64,000 bases of DNA from Massospora cicadina (GCA_022478985.1 JAKSZP010006603.1:231479-295478), one strand, 5' to 3'; counted from the stretch's first letter, positions 10,641 to 22,494 are shown. Notes: generated from the letters alone by a model not told the origin. Numbers and translations are program-made.

Positions 10641-13600
10641 CAGTGTCAATAGGGACGTTAAACATCGCGGGAGCCAGGGCTCATATGTCCCAAGACAAAA
10701 AGCTGGCATTCCTGTGAAAACCTCTTGTAGACATCTTGGCCATTCAAAAACCCACTGCCTACAAGGGGAAGAAGAATCCTGGTCAACCAGGGTCGCACCA
10801 TCACATTCAGTATGGACGTCTCACTGTGGGGTGATAGTCCAAAACAACAAAAAATCTAAAATTACAAATTCATCATCACACTTGCACAGCTGAGTCCTGG
10901 TAGCAACAATCACATGACAAGATGAAATAATTTCGTTAGCATGTATCTACACACCGTGTACTGCAACTGAGAGAAAAAAATTTTTTGAAAAAATTTTCTA
11001 CCCTCACCCTCCCACCAGATATCATCATGTTAGGCGATTTCAACTGCTGGGATAAACCCAATACAGATCAATGGCCTAATCCCAGGGGATACCCACCTGG
11101 ACACATTGAATATCGCACAATGAAGGCATCTCTTGGCTTACAGGATGCTCTTCCTCGCAATTCACCAATTCTTCCCCATATGACAAGACCCATCATATGT
11201 GAGGGACTGCTCATATCAATGAGTCGTATTGACCACATCCTCATCCCACAAACCCACCACTCAAGAATCTCCAAATTTACAACAAAAAAGATCAATTTTT
11301 CTGATCACTGATTAGTTACGGTGCAGTTAGCGCCAACCCAATCCTACACACAGGTGTCGCCTTGGAGAAAGCTTCACCCAGAAAATATAAAATTGCCTGA
11401 GATATCTGACTAAGTTGAAAACAAGGCTACAAACCTAGAATTCACAGCCCCATTCACTTCAGATCCCATCGGAACATGGGAAAATTTCAAAAAGAATTAA
11501 TCAACAAAAGCTGACATATTGCATCATGCAAGTACACCGTGGACACAGCCACAATCAAGCGTACCTTGGCAGAACTAGACCACCTGGAAATAAATACTCC
11601 AGGATCTGGCTATAGCCCTAATTGGGGACGCAAATGGGCAGAAATTTCAGCCCAACTTAACAATCTCATCTTCAAACACCAACACAGAATCAAAGTATTG
11701 AACAAAGGTAAGTTCATAAAGGAAGGCGAAACCTGTTTGACATACTTTTTCCGCCAATTCCACTCCTGTGGAAACCATCCCACATGCACACAGGTCCGTA
11801 AGACCAACGGCACCATGGCAACTGACCCTGAGGAGGTCAAGGCAGAAGTACACTGCTATTACACCAAATTATATTGCGATATGCCAACAGATCCACAAAA
11901 AATTAAAGAATTTATACAAACTAACAAGATACAAAGTACACCACCAAATTACAGTATACTATCCCTTGTTACACGGGAGGAGCTTTGGGAAACAATTCGC
12001 GGTGCACCACATAGGAAATGCCCAGGGCTTGATGGGATACCCTACAAATTTTACAAAAAAATATGTTCAACATGTCGCCCCCCTCCTATTGGCGTCAATG
12101 AACCAGAGCTTGTTGGAAGCACGCCTATTACCAGGAGGCCATGAATCCTACGTTATAATCTTGTATAAAAAGGGTGACAAGTTGGACCTGGCCAACTGGA
12201 GACCAATTGCACTCTCCAACACTGACACAAAAATTCTAACAAAAATTCTAGCAGCTAGATTAGGCGCAATTGCATCTGACGTCCTATCACCAAACTAGTT
12301 TGGGTTTATACCAGGGCGTTCAATCTGGAACAACATACACCCTGTTGCAAACATTTGCCAATCCAAAGCAACTGGTGCCCTTGTCTTCTTAGATCAGGAA
12401 AGACATATGACCGTGTTAGCTGGCCATACCTAAAAGAATGTCTACATGCCTTCAAACTCCCACCAAGATTCATAAAATGGGCGATGCTCCTAACAGAATC
12501 TGCAACCATGGCTGTATGCGGCCCTGGATTCCTAACAAACAATATCAAACCACACAGAGGGATCAAACAAGGGGATCCCCTCAGCCCACTGCTATACAAT
12601 TTCAGCTTTAACCTGCTCCTCCGAGTAACTGACTCACGTCTCATGGGGATAACCGCACAAGGACAACCAATAGTCAAGATACTGGCCTTTGCAGATGACT
12701 GCGTAGCATGTATAGCAAACAATGAAGATGCCCAACAGCTGGAACACACTCTAGAGGAATACTCCAGGGTGAGCAATGCATCGCTCAACAAAAGGAAGAC
12801 AGAAATCATCCTCTTAGGAAAATACACAAACAATTGGGCCACAACATAAGAACCTCATACCAACACATGAAGAAAAAACCCAATCATTTTACCCTTTGCA
12901 ACACCTCCCACCACCACTCCTGTCTAACACCTTGGAATCTGGCTAGAATCAGGGGGATATGCTGTTGAGACAATGGAAAGTAACCTGTTACAACGGGTAT
13001 CCAAACCCGTCGCCTCCCTCAAGGGAAGAACCCAGGACTAACTGGACGAGTTACAGTTGCTAACTCGCTCATCCTCCCAATACTGTGGTACCAGGCCCAT
13101 GCGATAGTCTTCTCACCTACCTTTATAACCTCAATTCGCGCGCTTATCCAGGGCTGGCTGTGGCCTGGCTCTCACCCTCCTATATGGATGGAAACACTAT
13201 TTGACCCACGCTTAAGCGGAAGCATGGGACTAATAGATTTTGAGAGCCATGCCAAGCACATCCTAGGTACCTGGATAAAGGAAATCCTTTCTCCAGACCT
13301 CCCGCAACAACATTGGTCCAGAGCAGCAAGGACTAACTTTGCACAGGCGCTCAAATTAACCAACTCACATAGTCCACCAAGACTACTTTCATACCTTGCC
13401 AAGCACCCTACTGCAACGGGTCCACATGGAACCTCCCCTCATTTCAAACATATCCTCCAAACTATCCGCCGTATGGGATGGACCATAGAGAACATGGGTA
13501 CTATACAGGGAAGGGGATGACCCAGCCCCCAATTCAAATTAAGAAACCCAGAAAACCACCCCCAGAGGGATATGCTCGCAACAACCCCAAGCATAGCTAG

Positions 13601-14201
13601 GATAGAATATCTAGATATGCTGGAAATTCCATAAGATTTAACCACACTGAAAGCAATGTGGAAAATGACACACCACCCACTCCTACAACCAAGGATAAGA
13701 GCAAACGCCTGGCGCTGTTTGAGAAGGACCTATAGGACGGTGGACCGCTCCAACTCCCTCCACAAAACATGTGCAGTATGTGGAGGGGAGGGATCCCTAC
13801 ATCACCGCCTAGAAACATGCCCCCCAACCAAATCTATATGGCAGGAAGTCGCACGCCTGCTCAAGATTCAAAACGAACAGGGATTCTCAATATCAAAGAG
13901 TATCTTCGCGCTTCAGATCGAGTCACCAATCCCATCTACCCTCTGCTCCTTAATAATACCCATTGCAATGTGGACAATACACACAATTGCATTAGATGCG
14001 TTCAAGGGCACGGTCCCAACCATTCAAGGGATTATTAACAGATTCCATGTCCACTTACTAGAGCACTTCCAAGCCTGGCTCTATGGATATATGAGACCAA
14101 GACATAAAGCGCTCATAGATTCATGGTTCCCACTTTGGTTCCTCCACACAGACCCTTTCCTTCACACCTGCTCCATAGCAGGGGAAACCCCCTCGGAGTA
14201 G
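10640..14201 (+). pseudogene. ORF2 (APE endonuclease, RT, zf-RVT) of LINE A
   Basis: ORF2 nicks target DNA and reverse-transcribes the element RNA. Endonuclease motifs: MLGDFNCW (near 11028), SRIDHIL and FSDH (near 11300). RT motifs: KCPGLDGIPYKFYKK, NWRPIALSNTDTKILTKILA, FGFIPGRSIW, GDPLSPLLYN and FADDCVACIANN (12683 onward, with both catalytic Asp). A C-terminal C-x2-C motif (CAVCGGEGSLHHRLETC, near 13768) is the zf-RVT finger. Stops and frameshifts separate the blocks; the Q of the QFGF motif is now TAG, a C-to-T change. No RNase H domain is visible. Confidence 0.85.
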
Positions 14202-14311
14202 TGCACCAACCCCCCATACCTGGCAGTCTCGCTGACAACAGGGGTAACTTGAGTACCCTGGGGTGCCCAACTTTATATTTGTTAGTTATTCTCTTGGTTT
14301 CACATATATTC

Positions 14312-14340
14312 GGTAATGTCTGTCCCCTGGTCAGCTTACC
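14312..14340 (+). other. 3' hairpin of LINE A
   Basis: Outer stem GGTAA/TTACC and inner stem CTG/CAG, loop TCCCCTGGT, followed by TTAAATAAAT and the insertion end. Confidence 0.75.
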
Positions 14341-14371
14341 TCGGTTAAATAAATAAACCCTTAAAAATAAT

Positions 14372-15329
14372 CAAGTAATCATTTACTGAGTGTGACTAAG
14401 GACAAGGATTTGGGAAAAGCTCTGGTGGAGTATATCATAGATTTTCTACATTTACCGAGAAATATAAAACCCCCTTTAATGATCTACAGATGCTGAAACT
14501 TTGATTTGTGGGTAAAAAAGCCACATCATTATAAAAGAGGAGGTTGCTAAGCCTCAAGTGTCACAGGTGAACAATTATCTATTTCATTACTTGAGTCAAA
14601 AAAATACTCCGGATAAACACAACCTAACCAGCCCATATAATCATGCTGAGTGCAACTAGGTTGATATAAGCGTGTACAAAAAAACCCATTTGGGCAATAG
14701 TGAACAGCAGAGCACCCATAAACATAATACTTTAAAGCTAATGAAGAAATTAGAGACTGAACCTGATATTGCTCACGGCAAAGAATATGGCACTATGGGC
14801 CCTAATGCCACGGCTTCTTTAGGAGTGTAAAGCTCTTTGTCGCTGGGGTTTGTTACAAATTGCAACTTGCTCCAGCCATTGTGTGACCTCATGATGTTTA
14901 CAAATTACAAATCAGCACCTCGTTATGAGGAAATATGGGCTGAAAGCTAAATTTGAGGACAATACTTTGAGGTAGAAGGGCAACTTACTTCTCACTATTA
15001 AACCAAGGATCCTCCAATGATGTACTTGTCCTGGTGAAAAAAGTTATTGAGCTTTTAATTGATGCCACTGAGGTGGAGTTGCCGACATCAGATGAGGAAA
15101 TGAGGAGTTTTTCATCAGGAATGGATTGAATACTACAATCATTTGCATACTGTGCCTATATGGCTTCCAGTGCCAGCGGAGTCTGAATCTATCACCCAGT
15201 GTGAGCCTACCTCGCAACCCTCCTTAATTGTGATTGTTGGATTTAATGATGGATTGTTCCCATCATGTATTGTAAAGGAGGCCGTAGCCCTTAAACTTAC
15301 CTCAACATAGTTGAAATCCAACGGGCTTT
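14372..15329 (+). other. internal region of F after LINE A, uncertain coding content
   Basis: This is the continuation of the F internal region after the second copy of the LINE A target duplication. Broken frames only. A stretch near 15110-15310 stays open (EEWIEYYNHLH through VKEAVALKL) and may be the protease end or a linker to the dUTPase-like domain, but there is no clear DTG/DSG motif. No RT motif was found. Confidence 0.4.
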
Positions 15330-15590
15330 TACTTTTGCGGGACACAAGCATACTATCAAACCAGGACATCAGGCCCTCTTCAGAACGGATATCACAATAT
15401 GAATTCCTGAAGGGTTGTATGGTAAGATCACACCAATACGCCAACCAAAAGGAATCTAGTGGTTTGCTCTGGTGTTAATTATCTTCACCAGGGAGAAATC
15501 AAGGTGTCATCAAAAACTACTACTCTTACCTAGTGCACATTCAGAGGATCATAAAATTGCTTATGTTTATGTGCTGCCTGGCCTAGCAGC
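15330..15590 (+). pseudogene. dUTPase-like domain of element F
   Basis: In one frame the plus strand reads AGHKHTIKPGHQALFRTDIT, a stop, then IPEGLYGKITP. A second frame continues VCSG and HQGEIKV, followed by HKIAYVYVLPG. These correspond in order and spacing to dUTPase motifs: the AGYDL-like start, the i-P-G-x-x-A-l-v-x-T-x-i-x-i-x-I-P-e-G-x-Y-g-x-I strand pair, the GVIDxDYxGEIkV strand and the GDkIAQlivlP strand. dUTPase hydrolyses dUTP to dUMP and limits uracil entry into cDNA. There is one nonsense codon and at least one frameshift, so it is inactive as written. It sits about 70 bp before the 3' LTR. Confidence 0.65.
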
Positions 15591-15659
15591 CTCTTCGTTC
15601 TAGTTACTATCTAGCTTCCGCTCATTTATATACTGAAATGTTTGGTCAACTGGATGAAA

Positions 15660-16011
15660 TATTGCGATTTTGGTCTAATCAACTATTTAAATTTTTTTAC
15701 TATATCTAAATTTGCACTTTAGACTAAGGTTTCAATTACTCAGGCCTTGTCACCAAGATTAATCTGTCAAATTAAGTTACAGTGGATTACCTTGCCCACG
15801 CGCCCATATTTTTATCAGTGGATGAATGGCTACTGATTGTTAAATCCTTAAAACCCACTGGAAATAGCCCACAAATCACTTGATACCAATTTTTGAGGCT
15901 TTACTGAGTCATAAGTCAGATCATTTTTATCTATTTTATTTTCCATTTACTACTACATAAAAATGATTGTTAAGGGTTTTTTCCACAAAATGCCAAGACA
16001 ATGATTTCTAC
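15660..16011 (+). repeat. 3' LTR of F, segment 1
   Basis: It aligns with about 7413-7765 of the 5' LTR. It ends at the TCTAC target site of element D. Confidence 0.8.
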
Positions 16012-16424
16012 TGTCAGAGCTACAGTTCTCTAGACTGGCGCCGAGGTTCAAAGGTGTCTTGATGCTACTAATTTTCAGGAAAGGTTGAGAAGGAAGCTTG
16101 AAGTTAGGTAAGTTATTTTATAATTTAATAGGCTTAGAAGGATTTAATATTTATAGGGTGTGTTGGGACTTGGTGCCTCAGGGATTTTCAGGGCCTCATC
16201 CATTCAATATCTTTACTGATCTTTTGGAATGGCCTCCTCATTAGCATCCTCAATGAATTATGTCGCCTACCTGACCAAATTTGGTTGAAACGCCACTCCA
16301 CGTGACTCAGGAATTGGGGAGAGGGTTCCTGAAGCCAATTCACCTTGGTTAGGTTTGATACTAATTCATTCTGGCCCATTTCAGAAGTGGGGAATTGATT
16401 CAATCATTATCTCAAATTCTGACA
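16012..16424 (-). repeat. 3' LTR of element D
   Basis: Plus-strand ends are TGTCAGAGC and AAATTCTGACA, so the LTR has short inverted ends TGTCAG/CTGACA. It matches 22076-22489. Confidence 0.9.
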
Positions 16425-16649
16425 ACGCCCCCTCAAGATCCTGTCAGAGGGGGAAATATGACTGGAGGAACTTACCATGCACCCAATTAACCACAGTCCC
16501 TTGGTTGATGTTGGTAATGGAGTAATCGAACTTCTCCCTATAATTGACTTTATAGGGCCCAGACTAAAGTACGTCTAGCTTATTTTGTCAGCCTCCAGGT
16601 CAATGATGATAAAAGAGAACAAGGTCACCTAATTTAAAATTTGGCAAGA

Positions 16650-17480
16650 GGGTCATCCGAGCTTAAATCAGGATGTCTCTCTTCCAGTGGTGGTGATAAT
16701 GCCTTGAGTGGCTTGGGCTTGAAGCCACATAATTTCATCAGCTGAGGCCCTCAATATTAATTTGGAGTTTTCAGGTGTGGAGGTCTCAAGCGTTGGCTGG
16801 ATGCTACTTGGTAGCCTAGGTGCCCGCCCAAATAGGGCTTCAAATGGGGACATTTTAATAACTCCGTGGTAGCTTACTCTGTAGGCAAGCAAGGCGCTGG
16901 GCAGGTAATGGCTCTAACGAGCAGGGTCTGAGGCAGCTAATTTTTGAAGAATGGAAATAAGAGTTGCATTAGCTCATTCAACTGCCCCACTAGAGGAGGG
17001 GTAGTAAGGTGCAGCGAAACTCTGGGTAGTGCCAAATAACGAGGTAAGTTCTTGGACTACCTGTGAGGTGAAGTTTAATCCATTGTCTGAAAGTAAGGTT
17101 TGGGGCACCCATGCTGGATGAAAACGGATTGACAATGAAAAGGGTGGTAGCTTTGGCTTTAGAAGCCAGGACTGAAATCACTTTAACCCACTTGTTTAGT
17201 TGGTCCAGAGCTAGAATAATGTATTTATGGACATGCAGCCCAGTGGGAAGAGGGAACACCACATTAATGCTTTCCACATTGAAGGGCCCAGTTGGGGTAA
17301 CAAAATGTTGGAATCAAGGTTTGGCTCTGTCTTGCAATTGGCGAGTCATGCATGCTTCCAGGACCTCCTGGATAATCTCTACCATTTGGTCCCAGTAGCA
17401 TCGTGATCTCAACCATTTTTTAATCTTTTTGATGGCCCCATGTCCCACGGTGGAATGCCTTATAGTATAACATCAGTTCT
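16650..17480 (-). pseudogene. integrase of element D
   Basis: From high to low coordinate: an HHCC-type zinc domain (GHGAIKKIKKWLRSRCYWDQ, then MVEIIQEVLEACMTRQ), the catalytic core start (PLPTGLHVHKYIILALDQLN, then KWVKVI, at 16990-17277), a G-A-P-x-L-T-F stretch in place of the second catalytic region, and the C-terminal FGRAPRLPSS (16668-16892). It inserts cDNA into the chromosome. Stops and frame changes occur throughout; the second zinc cysteine is not readable. Confidence 0.75.
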
Positions 17481-17759
17481 GGAGGAGGGGCGGATGTAAG
17501 GGAACCACTGCTTGTAGATCATCTTGTAAAGCAGCCCATCCTTAATTTGTGTGTCCCAAGTCATCCTTCGGAGTTCAGCTTTGACCTCTGGGGTTTACAA
17601 CTTCCACTTCTCTGGTTGGCCTATAAGATCATACAGCCAGTCCTCCTTAGGGGTTAACGCTGCTAGAACTGGCATCCTGGAGAGGCCATCAGCATTATGA
17701 TGAATTGTGACAGCACGATGGACAATGGTGAAATCGTAGCTTTGCAGTCATAGAGCCCA

Positions 17760-18110
17760 CCTGGCTAGCCGACAATTGGGGTTTTCAATTTTTTAAAGCC
17801 ACCGGAGTGAGGAATGGTCTGTAAAGATAGTAAGGTGAGTACAGTAGAGATATGGCTGGAAATGTTTGATGGCTAGAAAGACACCTATGAATTCCTCTCA
17901 GTGACACTGTAGTTCCATTCAGCTTTACTTAGCGTCTTACAAAAATAGGCCACAGGCTGATTGACTTGGTTCTCATCATGCTGAGCTAGGATAGCCCTGA
18001 CGGCAACATCAATTGTATCTGTAAACAGCAAGAAGGGTTGGTCGAAGTGAGGATGAACTAGAACAGGTTTAGTACATAAGGCCATACATAAAGCATTGAA
18101 GGCCTGTTCC
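17760..18110 (-). pseudogene. RNase H of element D
   Basis: The open piece at 17885-18085 reads PVLVHPHFDQPFLLFTDTID, then ILAQHDENQVNQPVAYFCKT, LSKAEWNYSVTERN. This is the Ty3/gypsy RNase H start with the first catalytic Asp (TDT) and the E-x-N-Y-x-V-T-E segment. The following frame is broken. Confidence 0.8.
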
Positions 18111-18229
18111 TGCTCAGGTCACCACTAAAATGGTACATTCTTTTGTAGGAGGTAGAAAAGCAGCTCGGCTAGGTTGGCAAACTGGGGAATAAACTGCCAA
18201 TAATAGACCACCATGCCCTGAATACCTGA

Positions 18230-18900
18230 ATGTTTCTTAAGCTTTGGGGCGAGTTATCTTTTCTATGGCGGTGACCTTGTCCGGTATAGGCTGGATGCCG
18301 TCCTTGTAGACCTTGTGCCCAGGAACTCTAGTTTGGATTGAAAGAAGGAGCACTTTGAGGGTTTTAGCTTTATGGACGCCCTTCATAGCCGATTGAAGAC
18401 TTCCTGTAAATGCTCGATGTGGCCATTAAAGTTTGAGAAAAATGGTAATGTCATCTAGATAAACAAAGGACGAAGGAAAGCCTCAAGTCCCCAAGGATCC
18501 CATCCATGGCACGTTGGAAAGTGGCCGGGGCGTTGCAAAGGCCTTGGGGAATCCTAGTGGGCTCAAATAGTCCTTCATTGGGTATGAGCGCACACTTAGC
18601 CCAGTCCTCAGGGGTGATTTCAACCTGCCAATACCCGCTGGTAAGGTCCATGGCGGAAAAGTATTGGGATCTGGTGAGCAGATAGAGGGAATCTCAATTC
18701 AAGTTAAAGGATAACTGTCCCTTTGGTGATGGAGTTAAGACGTTGATAATCCATCACCACTCAATGGCTGCCATCCTTCTCATGAACCAGCAGAAGAGGG
18801 GAGTCCCAAGGGCTGCGTGAGGGACCAGGAGTCCAGCGTCCAGTAGTTGTTTGAGCTCAATGGTCACCTGGGCCTCCTCGACCTTGCTTTTTGGTAAGTT
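18230..18900 (-). pseudogene. reverse transcriptase of element D
   Basis: The open piece 18451-18651 reads MDLTSGYWQVEITPEDWAKC, then IPQGLCNAPATFQRAMDGIL: palm motif A and the following helix with the PATFQR motif. A neighbouring frame gives SFVYLDDITIF at about 18440-18475 with both catalytic Asp, so a frameshift separates motifs A and C. Upstream a DYQRLN-like stretch is readable. This is the RNA/DNA-dependent polymerase of the element. Confidence 0.85.
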
Positions 18901-19662
18901 TGGAACTGGAAGGGAGGAGCATCCCCAGTTTCTATATGTTGGAGGATCCCATCTATCCTTCCAAAGTCATAGGTCAAGGTCAAAAATAGGTCCGAAATTT
19001 CTTCAAGCAACTTTAGGACCTTATGCTGTTAGTCATCTAAGAGGTTTTTACTGACATTAGTATCAACCAAACTGACTGGGAGTGGAGCTTCCAAGCTGAA
19101 GTCTCATAAGTTCTCAAAGTTTTGGCCATCGGTGATAGCTTCCACCAGTAGTAGACAGACATAGGCGGCAGGACTGTTTGGACCTACTATTTTGGGTTTA
19201 TCAGTAAGGTTGGCCAGCAGCACTGATATAGATCTGATGAAAGCAGGATCTAGAATCCACTAAAAAGTTAGCACCTACTTTGGGGACAGGTTGTCTTGGC
19301 CTCACACCTTTAACAGGTACCCTAAGGGGATGTTAACATGGACCCAGGTATTGGAGATGACCTAAGATTTTGGGGGAATGGTAGTCGCCTTAGGTAAGTA
19401 AATTGGCATGCCTTCTTGCCCATCAACAGCAGGTGGTGGCAGTCAGACTTGGGAACCCCTAATGTGATATTTGAGTTGATTGATCAACTTTCACTCTCTA
19501 GCATACAAGCCTGGGTCTAACCTCAGTCTTGGAATCCTGGGAGGTTTCGAAGATAAGTGGGATATGATGCCCAAGTAAGGATAGAAAGCTGCTGTCATAA
19601 TGGAGCACTGCTGAATAAACACGAAGAAACTGAGTCCCAAGGAGCAGATCATAGCTAGGGTT

Positions 19663-19938
19663 TTATAGAGCAACAGCAGGCATGTATACAGCAAGCTTCA
19701 CAAATTGTATCAGTAGAGAGTAATAAGCCCCTATATATTGGGTGCACTGGGGGCCAGCCAAGCCATACTCCATATAGTGCGGCATGTCAGGAGCGATCTT
19801 GATGCATTTCATCAACATGGAGGATATGAGATTTATTGGGGAGCAACTGTCAACTATGGCATGGGCTGGCATTTTGTGAACTTGAACTGCGACCCAGGTG
19901 ACCAGACTTCCAAATTGGGGCGGCAGGGTGAGGAACAT
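19663..19938 (-). pseudogene. retropepsin of element D, active-site Gly changed
   Basis: The open piece contains AHAIVDSCSPINLISSMLM. It matches the a-l-i-D-S-G-a-x-x-n-f-I-s active-site loop of Ty3/gypsy proteases except that the invariant Gly is Cys (GGC to TGC would do it). The catalytic Asp is kept. It lies between the knuckle and RT. Confidence 0.7.
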
Positions 19939-20067
19939 GAGAGTTTCATCAGAAGAATAGTAAGCAGTATCAATTTCTTTATTATCATTAGATAACGAAA
20001 CATCTCCAAATGATATAGCTCCTAGTTAATTCAAGGTTGCGGAGGATTATTGAGGCTGGGTAGGGTT

Positions 20068-20100
20068 GTCAGCATGAAGCGCCTCATTCTTCATGCTGAC
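20068..20100. other. perfect 12-bp inverted repeat in element D
   Basis: GTCAGCATGAAG (20068-20079) and CTTCATGCTGAC (20089-20100) flank a 9-nt loop. It lies between the Gag knuckle and the protease. Confidence 0.7.
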
Positions 20101-20129
20101 TGCCCTTTTCCCACCTCCTCAGCAAGTTA

Positions 20130-20186
20130 TTTTCAGCAGTTCTTGGCGCTGTGTCTGAAACCATTACAGTAAGTGCATCTGGTTTG
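20130..20186 (-). pseudogene. CCHC zinc knuckle of D Gag
   Basis: The minus strand reads CTYCNGFRHSAKNC, a perfect C-x2-C-x4-H-x4-C nucleocapsid knuckle, followed shortly by a stop. It lies between gag and protease. Confidence 0.75.
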
Positions 20187-21805
20187 AGGATTATTCTGGT
20201 TCTTGACCACATGGACTCTAGGACGGTTAGAGGGGCCTGTGGAGGTGGCCTTAAAGTGTAAGGTCAACGTAGGGATACCATTAAGGGCCTCCTTGATTTC
20301 TCAGATGCAGGTAGACCCATTCTTCTGGCTGATCATATGCATTTGGACCTCGGGATAAGATCCCAATGCAGAAATGACAGCGGTAATAACGTTGTCCTGA
20401 GTGATATGATTTGTGGTGACCAAGGGTTTTGCTTGGGTATAGAAGTGGCAGGCGAACTCTATAGGGCTTACTCATTTGTTCAGTTTCATACCCATGAAAG
20501 CCTGTTTTTGGTTGGCTAGGGCTCAGTTGCCGCCAAACTCTTGGATTAAAGCTGTGTGGACTTATCCAGGTTGTGCACTCCTTCAAATGAGGGGTCATGA
20601 TCTACCAGGCAGTGCAACCTAGGCAGGAGTGGATATGCTTTACCTTCTGCCAATCAGTGGCCTCCTCCGTGGAGCTCTCATAAGCATACAAGAAGGATGC
20701 AATTATCTGTTGGCTGGTAATCAACCTTTGAGTAAACTAGGATTAAAGTTTGTTACTAGAGGTGTGGAGAGGGTGCAAACACCATAAAATAGGTGCTGGC
20801 TCTGAGATCTCACTTTCTGCATATTTTCAGGGGCCCTGCTGGTCTAGATGGCATCGTAGGCCCTCAAGTTCCTCTTAGATATCATCCCAAAAAATCTGGT
20901 TGAGGGAGGAAATGGAAGCCTTATCCGTGACTTGCTCTTTTTAAGATTGTATGTCAGCATTCTGGCGGTAAACCTGGTCTTTGAGGGTAATCAGGCGGGT
21001 CTCAAACCCTCGACATGCTTGCTCCAGCTGAGAGATGCAAAAATCAGAAAGCTTGGAAAAATAATTAAGTTGCCCATTTCATCTCACAGGGCATCTATGG
21101 AGACCCTAGGGTCAAGAGGGACTCCATCCATTCGAAGTCTGCATCCTTCAGCTACATTCTAAATTTGTTCACGTAAAACAGCCAAGGCTGTCATCACATC
21201 CTTCTGCCAGGGGTCCTCAGGGCCCGTAGTGGTGGGAGCTGAGGGACCAGGGGGTCCACAGGGACCCTCTGGCCCTTGTGCCCCAAGGCCCTTCAGGACC
21301 TTCTCCCCTAGATGGGTAGTCACGAGAGGCTGGCTCCCAAAAGTGTTGCTGTAGGGTCCATACCAGAACCTTGACTTGAAGGAGGCGTTGATTCCAAATG
21401 GTTTTGAGGCGTTGGACATTCTGATGCATCTCATCCTCAAAGTAACCAGAGATTCCACTATCTAACACCATTACCTGATCTCGGACTTCATTAATCAGCT
21501 GTTGATATTAATTATGGCCTTACAGTTTTCATGAACAAAGGATGAGGCTGCATTTTAAAAATTGATGAGGCAGGTGTGTAGGGCTGGGGTGAGCCCCAGT
21601 TGTCATGAGACTTCTTGATGGTGCAACCCAACCAGTTGGAGTAAGTGATGGATAGCTGGTTGAACAAAATGGCGGAGGTAACGTTTGGTGCCCAACGTGA
21701 GTTCTGCTGGTGGCAGCTGGGCTGAGCCGTAGAGGTCCCACATGGTAGAGGGAATAGCGGAGGCGTGGGAATGATTAGTGTGGGCATCCGCAGAGTAGAT
21801 GCCAT
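20187..21805 (-). pseudogene. gag of element D with collagen-like tract
   Basis: Minus-strand pieces give a helix-rich N-terminal part (VMVLDSGISGYFEDEMHQN), then a short proline/glycine stretch GPEGPCGPPGPSAP (near 21230-21280), followed by another helical piece (WQKDVMTALAVLREQI). Capsid-like sequence follows towards 20280. The coiled-coil, Gly-X-Y, coiled-coil arrangement recurs in element N at 62.3-62.8 kb. Several frame changes and stops are present, so no protein is made as written. Confidence 0.55.
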
Positions 21806-22075
21806 TTATCAGTTGTTCAATAACCTTGTTAAGGTTTTATATTGAAGTTGGTACTGACTCCCATCAATAGAAGGCAGGGTGAACTGGAAAGTGGCTCAAA
21901 ATTCTAGTATTTTAGGGGTGAGCATCTGGTATTTCATGCATCAAGGTACTAACCCATTGGGCAACGCTTCTCAACTGACCAGCGGCTTGGTCATCTATTC
22001 TGCTAATATTTTCCATTGTGATAGACGTTATCACTTGGGACATCTCAAAGCCTCCTGTAGTGAGCAATACACACT

Positions 22076-22489
22076 TGGTGGCACTACAGTTCTTTAGACT
22101 GGTGCCGAGGTCTGAAGATAACCTGAAGCTGCTAATTCACAGAAAAGGTCGATAAGGAAGTGGATAGCTAGGCAAGTTATTAGATAATTTATTAGGCTTA
22201 GAAGGATTTGATATTTATAGGGTGTTTTGGGACTCGGTGCTTCAGGGATTGTTGGGGCCTCATCCATTCAGGATCTTTACTGATCTTCCAGAATGGCCTC
22301 CTCATGGGCATCCTCAATGAACTGTGTCACCCACCTGACTGAAATGGTGGAAATGCCACTCCACGTGACTCAGGAATTGGGGAGGGGGTTCCTGAAGCCG
22401 ATTCACCTTGGATAGGTTTGGAAACTGATATGGTTCAGCCCATTTTAAGAGTGGGGAATTTGATTTGATTGTTATCTCAAATTCTGACA
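22076..22489 (-). repeat. 5' LTR of element D
   Basis: It matches 16012-16424 throughout (for example CCACGTGACTCAGGAATTGG). Its outer end keeps CTGACA; its internal-side end has diverged (TGGTGGCACTACAG against TGTCAGAGCTACAG). Confidence 0.9.
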
Positions 22490-22494
22490 TCTAC

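Larger units (their letters stand above)
9121..14354 (+). mobile_element. LINE A (L1/Tx1-like, family I)
   Basis: This is a 5.2-kb non-LTR retrotransposon inserted in F. A perfect 17-bp target duplication (AAACCCTTAAAAATAAT) flanks it at 9104-9120 and 14355-14371, so it looks full length. It starts with the family 5' motif (TTTTCTTTCTCG followed by a small hairpin) and ends with the family 3' hairpin and an AATAAA-like run. ORF1 has a CCHC knuckle; ORF2 has endonuclease, RT and zf-RVT. It is the most diverged of the four family I LINEs here and carries many stops. Confidence 0.9.
16012..22489 (-). mobile_element. Ty3/gypsy LTR retrotransposon D, full length
   Basis: Two LTRs of about 414 bp (16012-16424 and 22076-22489) bound a 6.5-kb element in the 3' LTR of F. 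The 5-bp target duplication is TCTAC (16007-16011 and 22490-22494). On the minus strand the order is gag with a collagen-like tract, CCHC knuckle, protease, RT, RNase H, integrase. The LTRs differ at tens of positions and all frames are broken, so it is old. A purine tract (TTGAGGGGGCGT on the minus strand, 16425-16436) just upstream of the 3' LTR is a good polypurine tract. Confidence 0.9.

Noticed and set aside
15220..15300. Retropepsin in element F (NDGLFPSCIVKEAVALKL region)
   Set aside because: The catalytic D-T/S-G triplet is not present and the similarity is only in the following hydrophobic pattern.
20068..20100. Intrinsic bacterial-type terminator
   Set aside because: There is no T-run after the stem, and the context is a eukaryotic LTR element.
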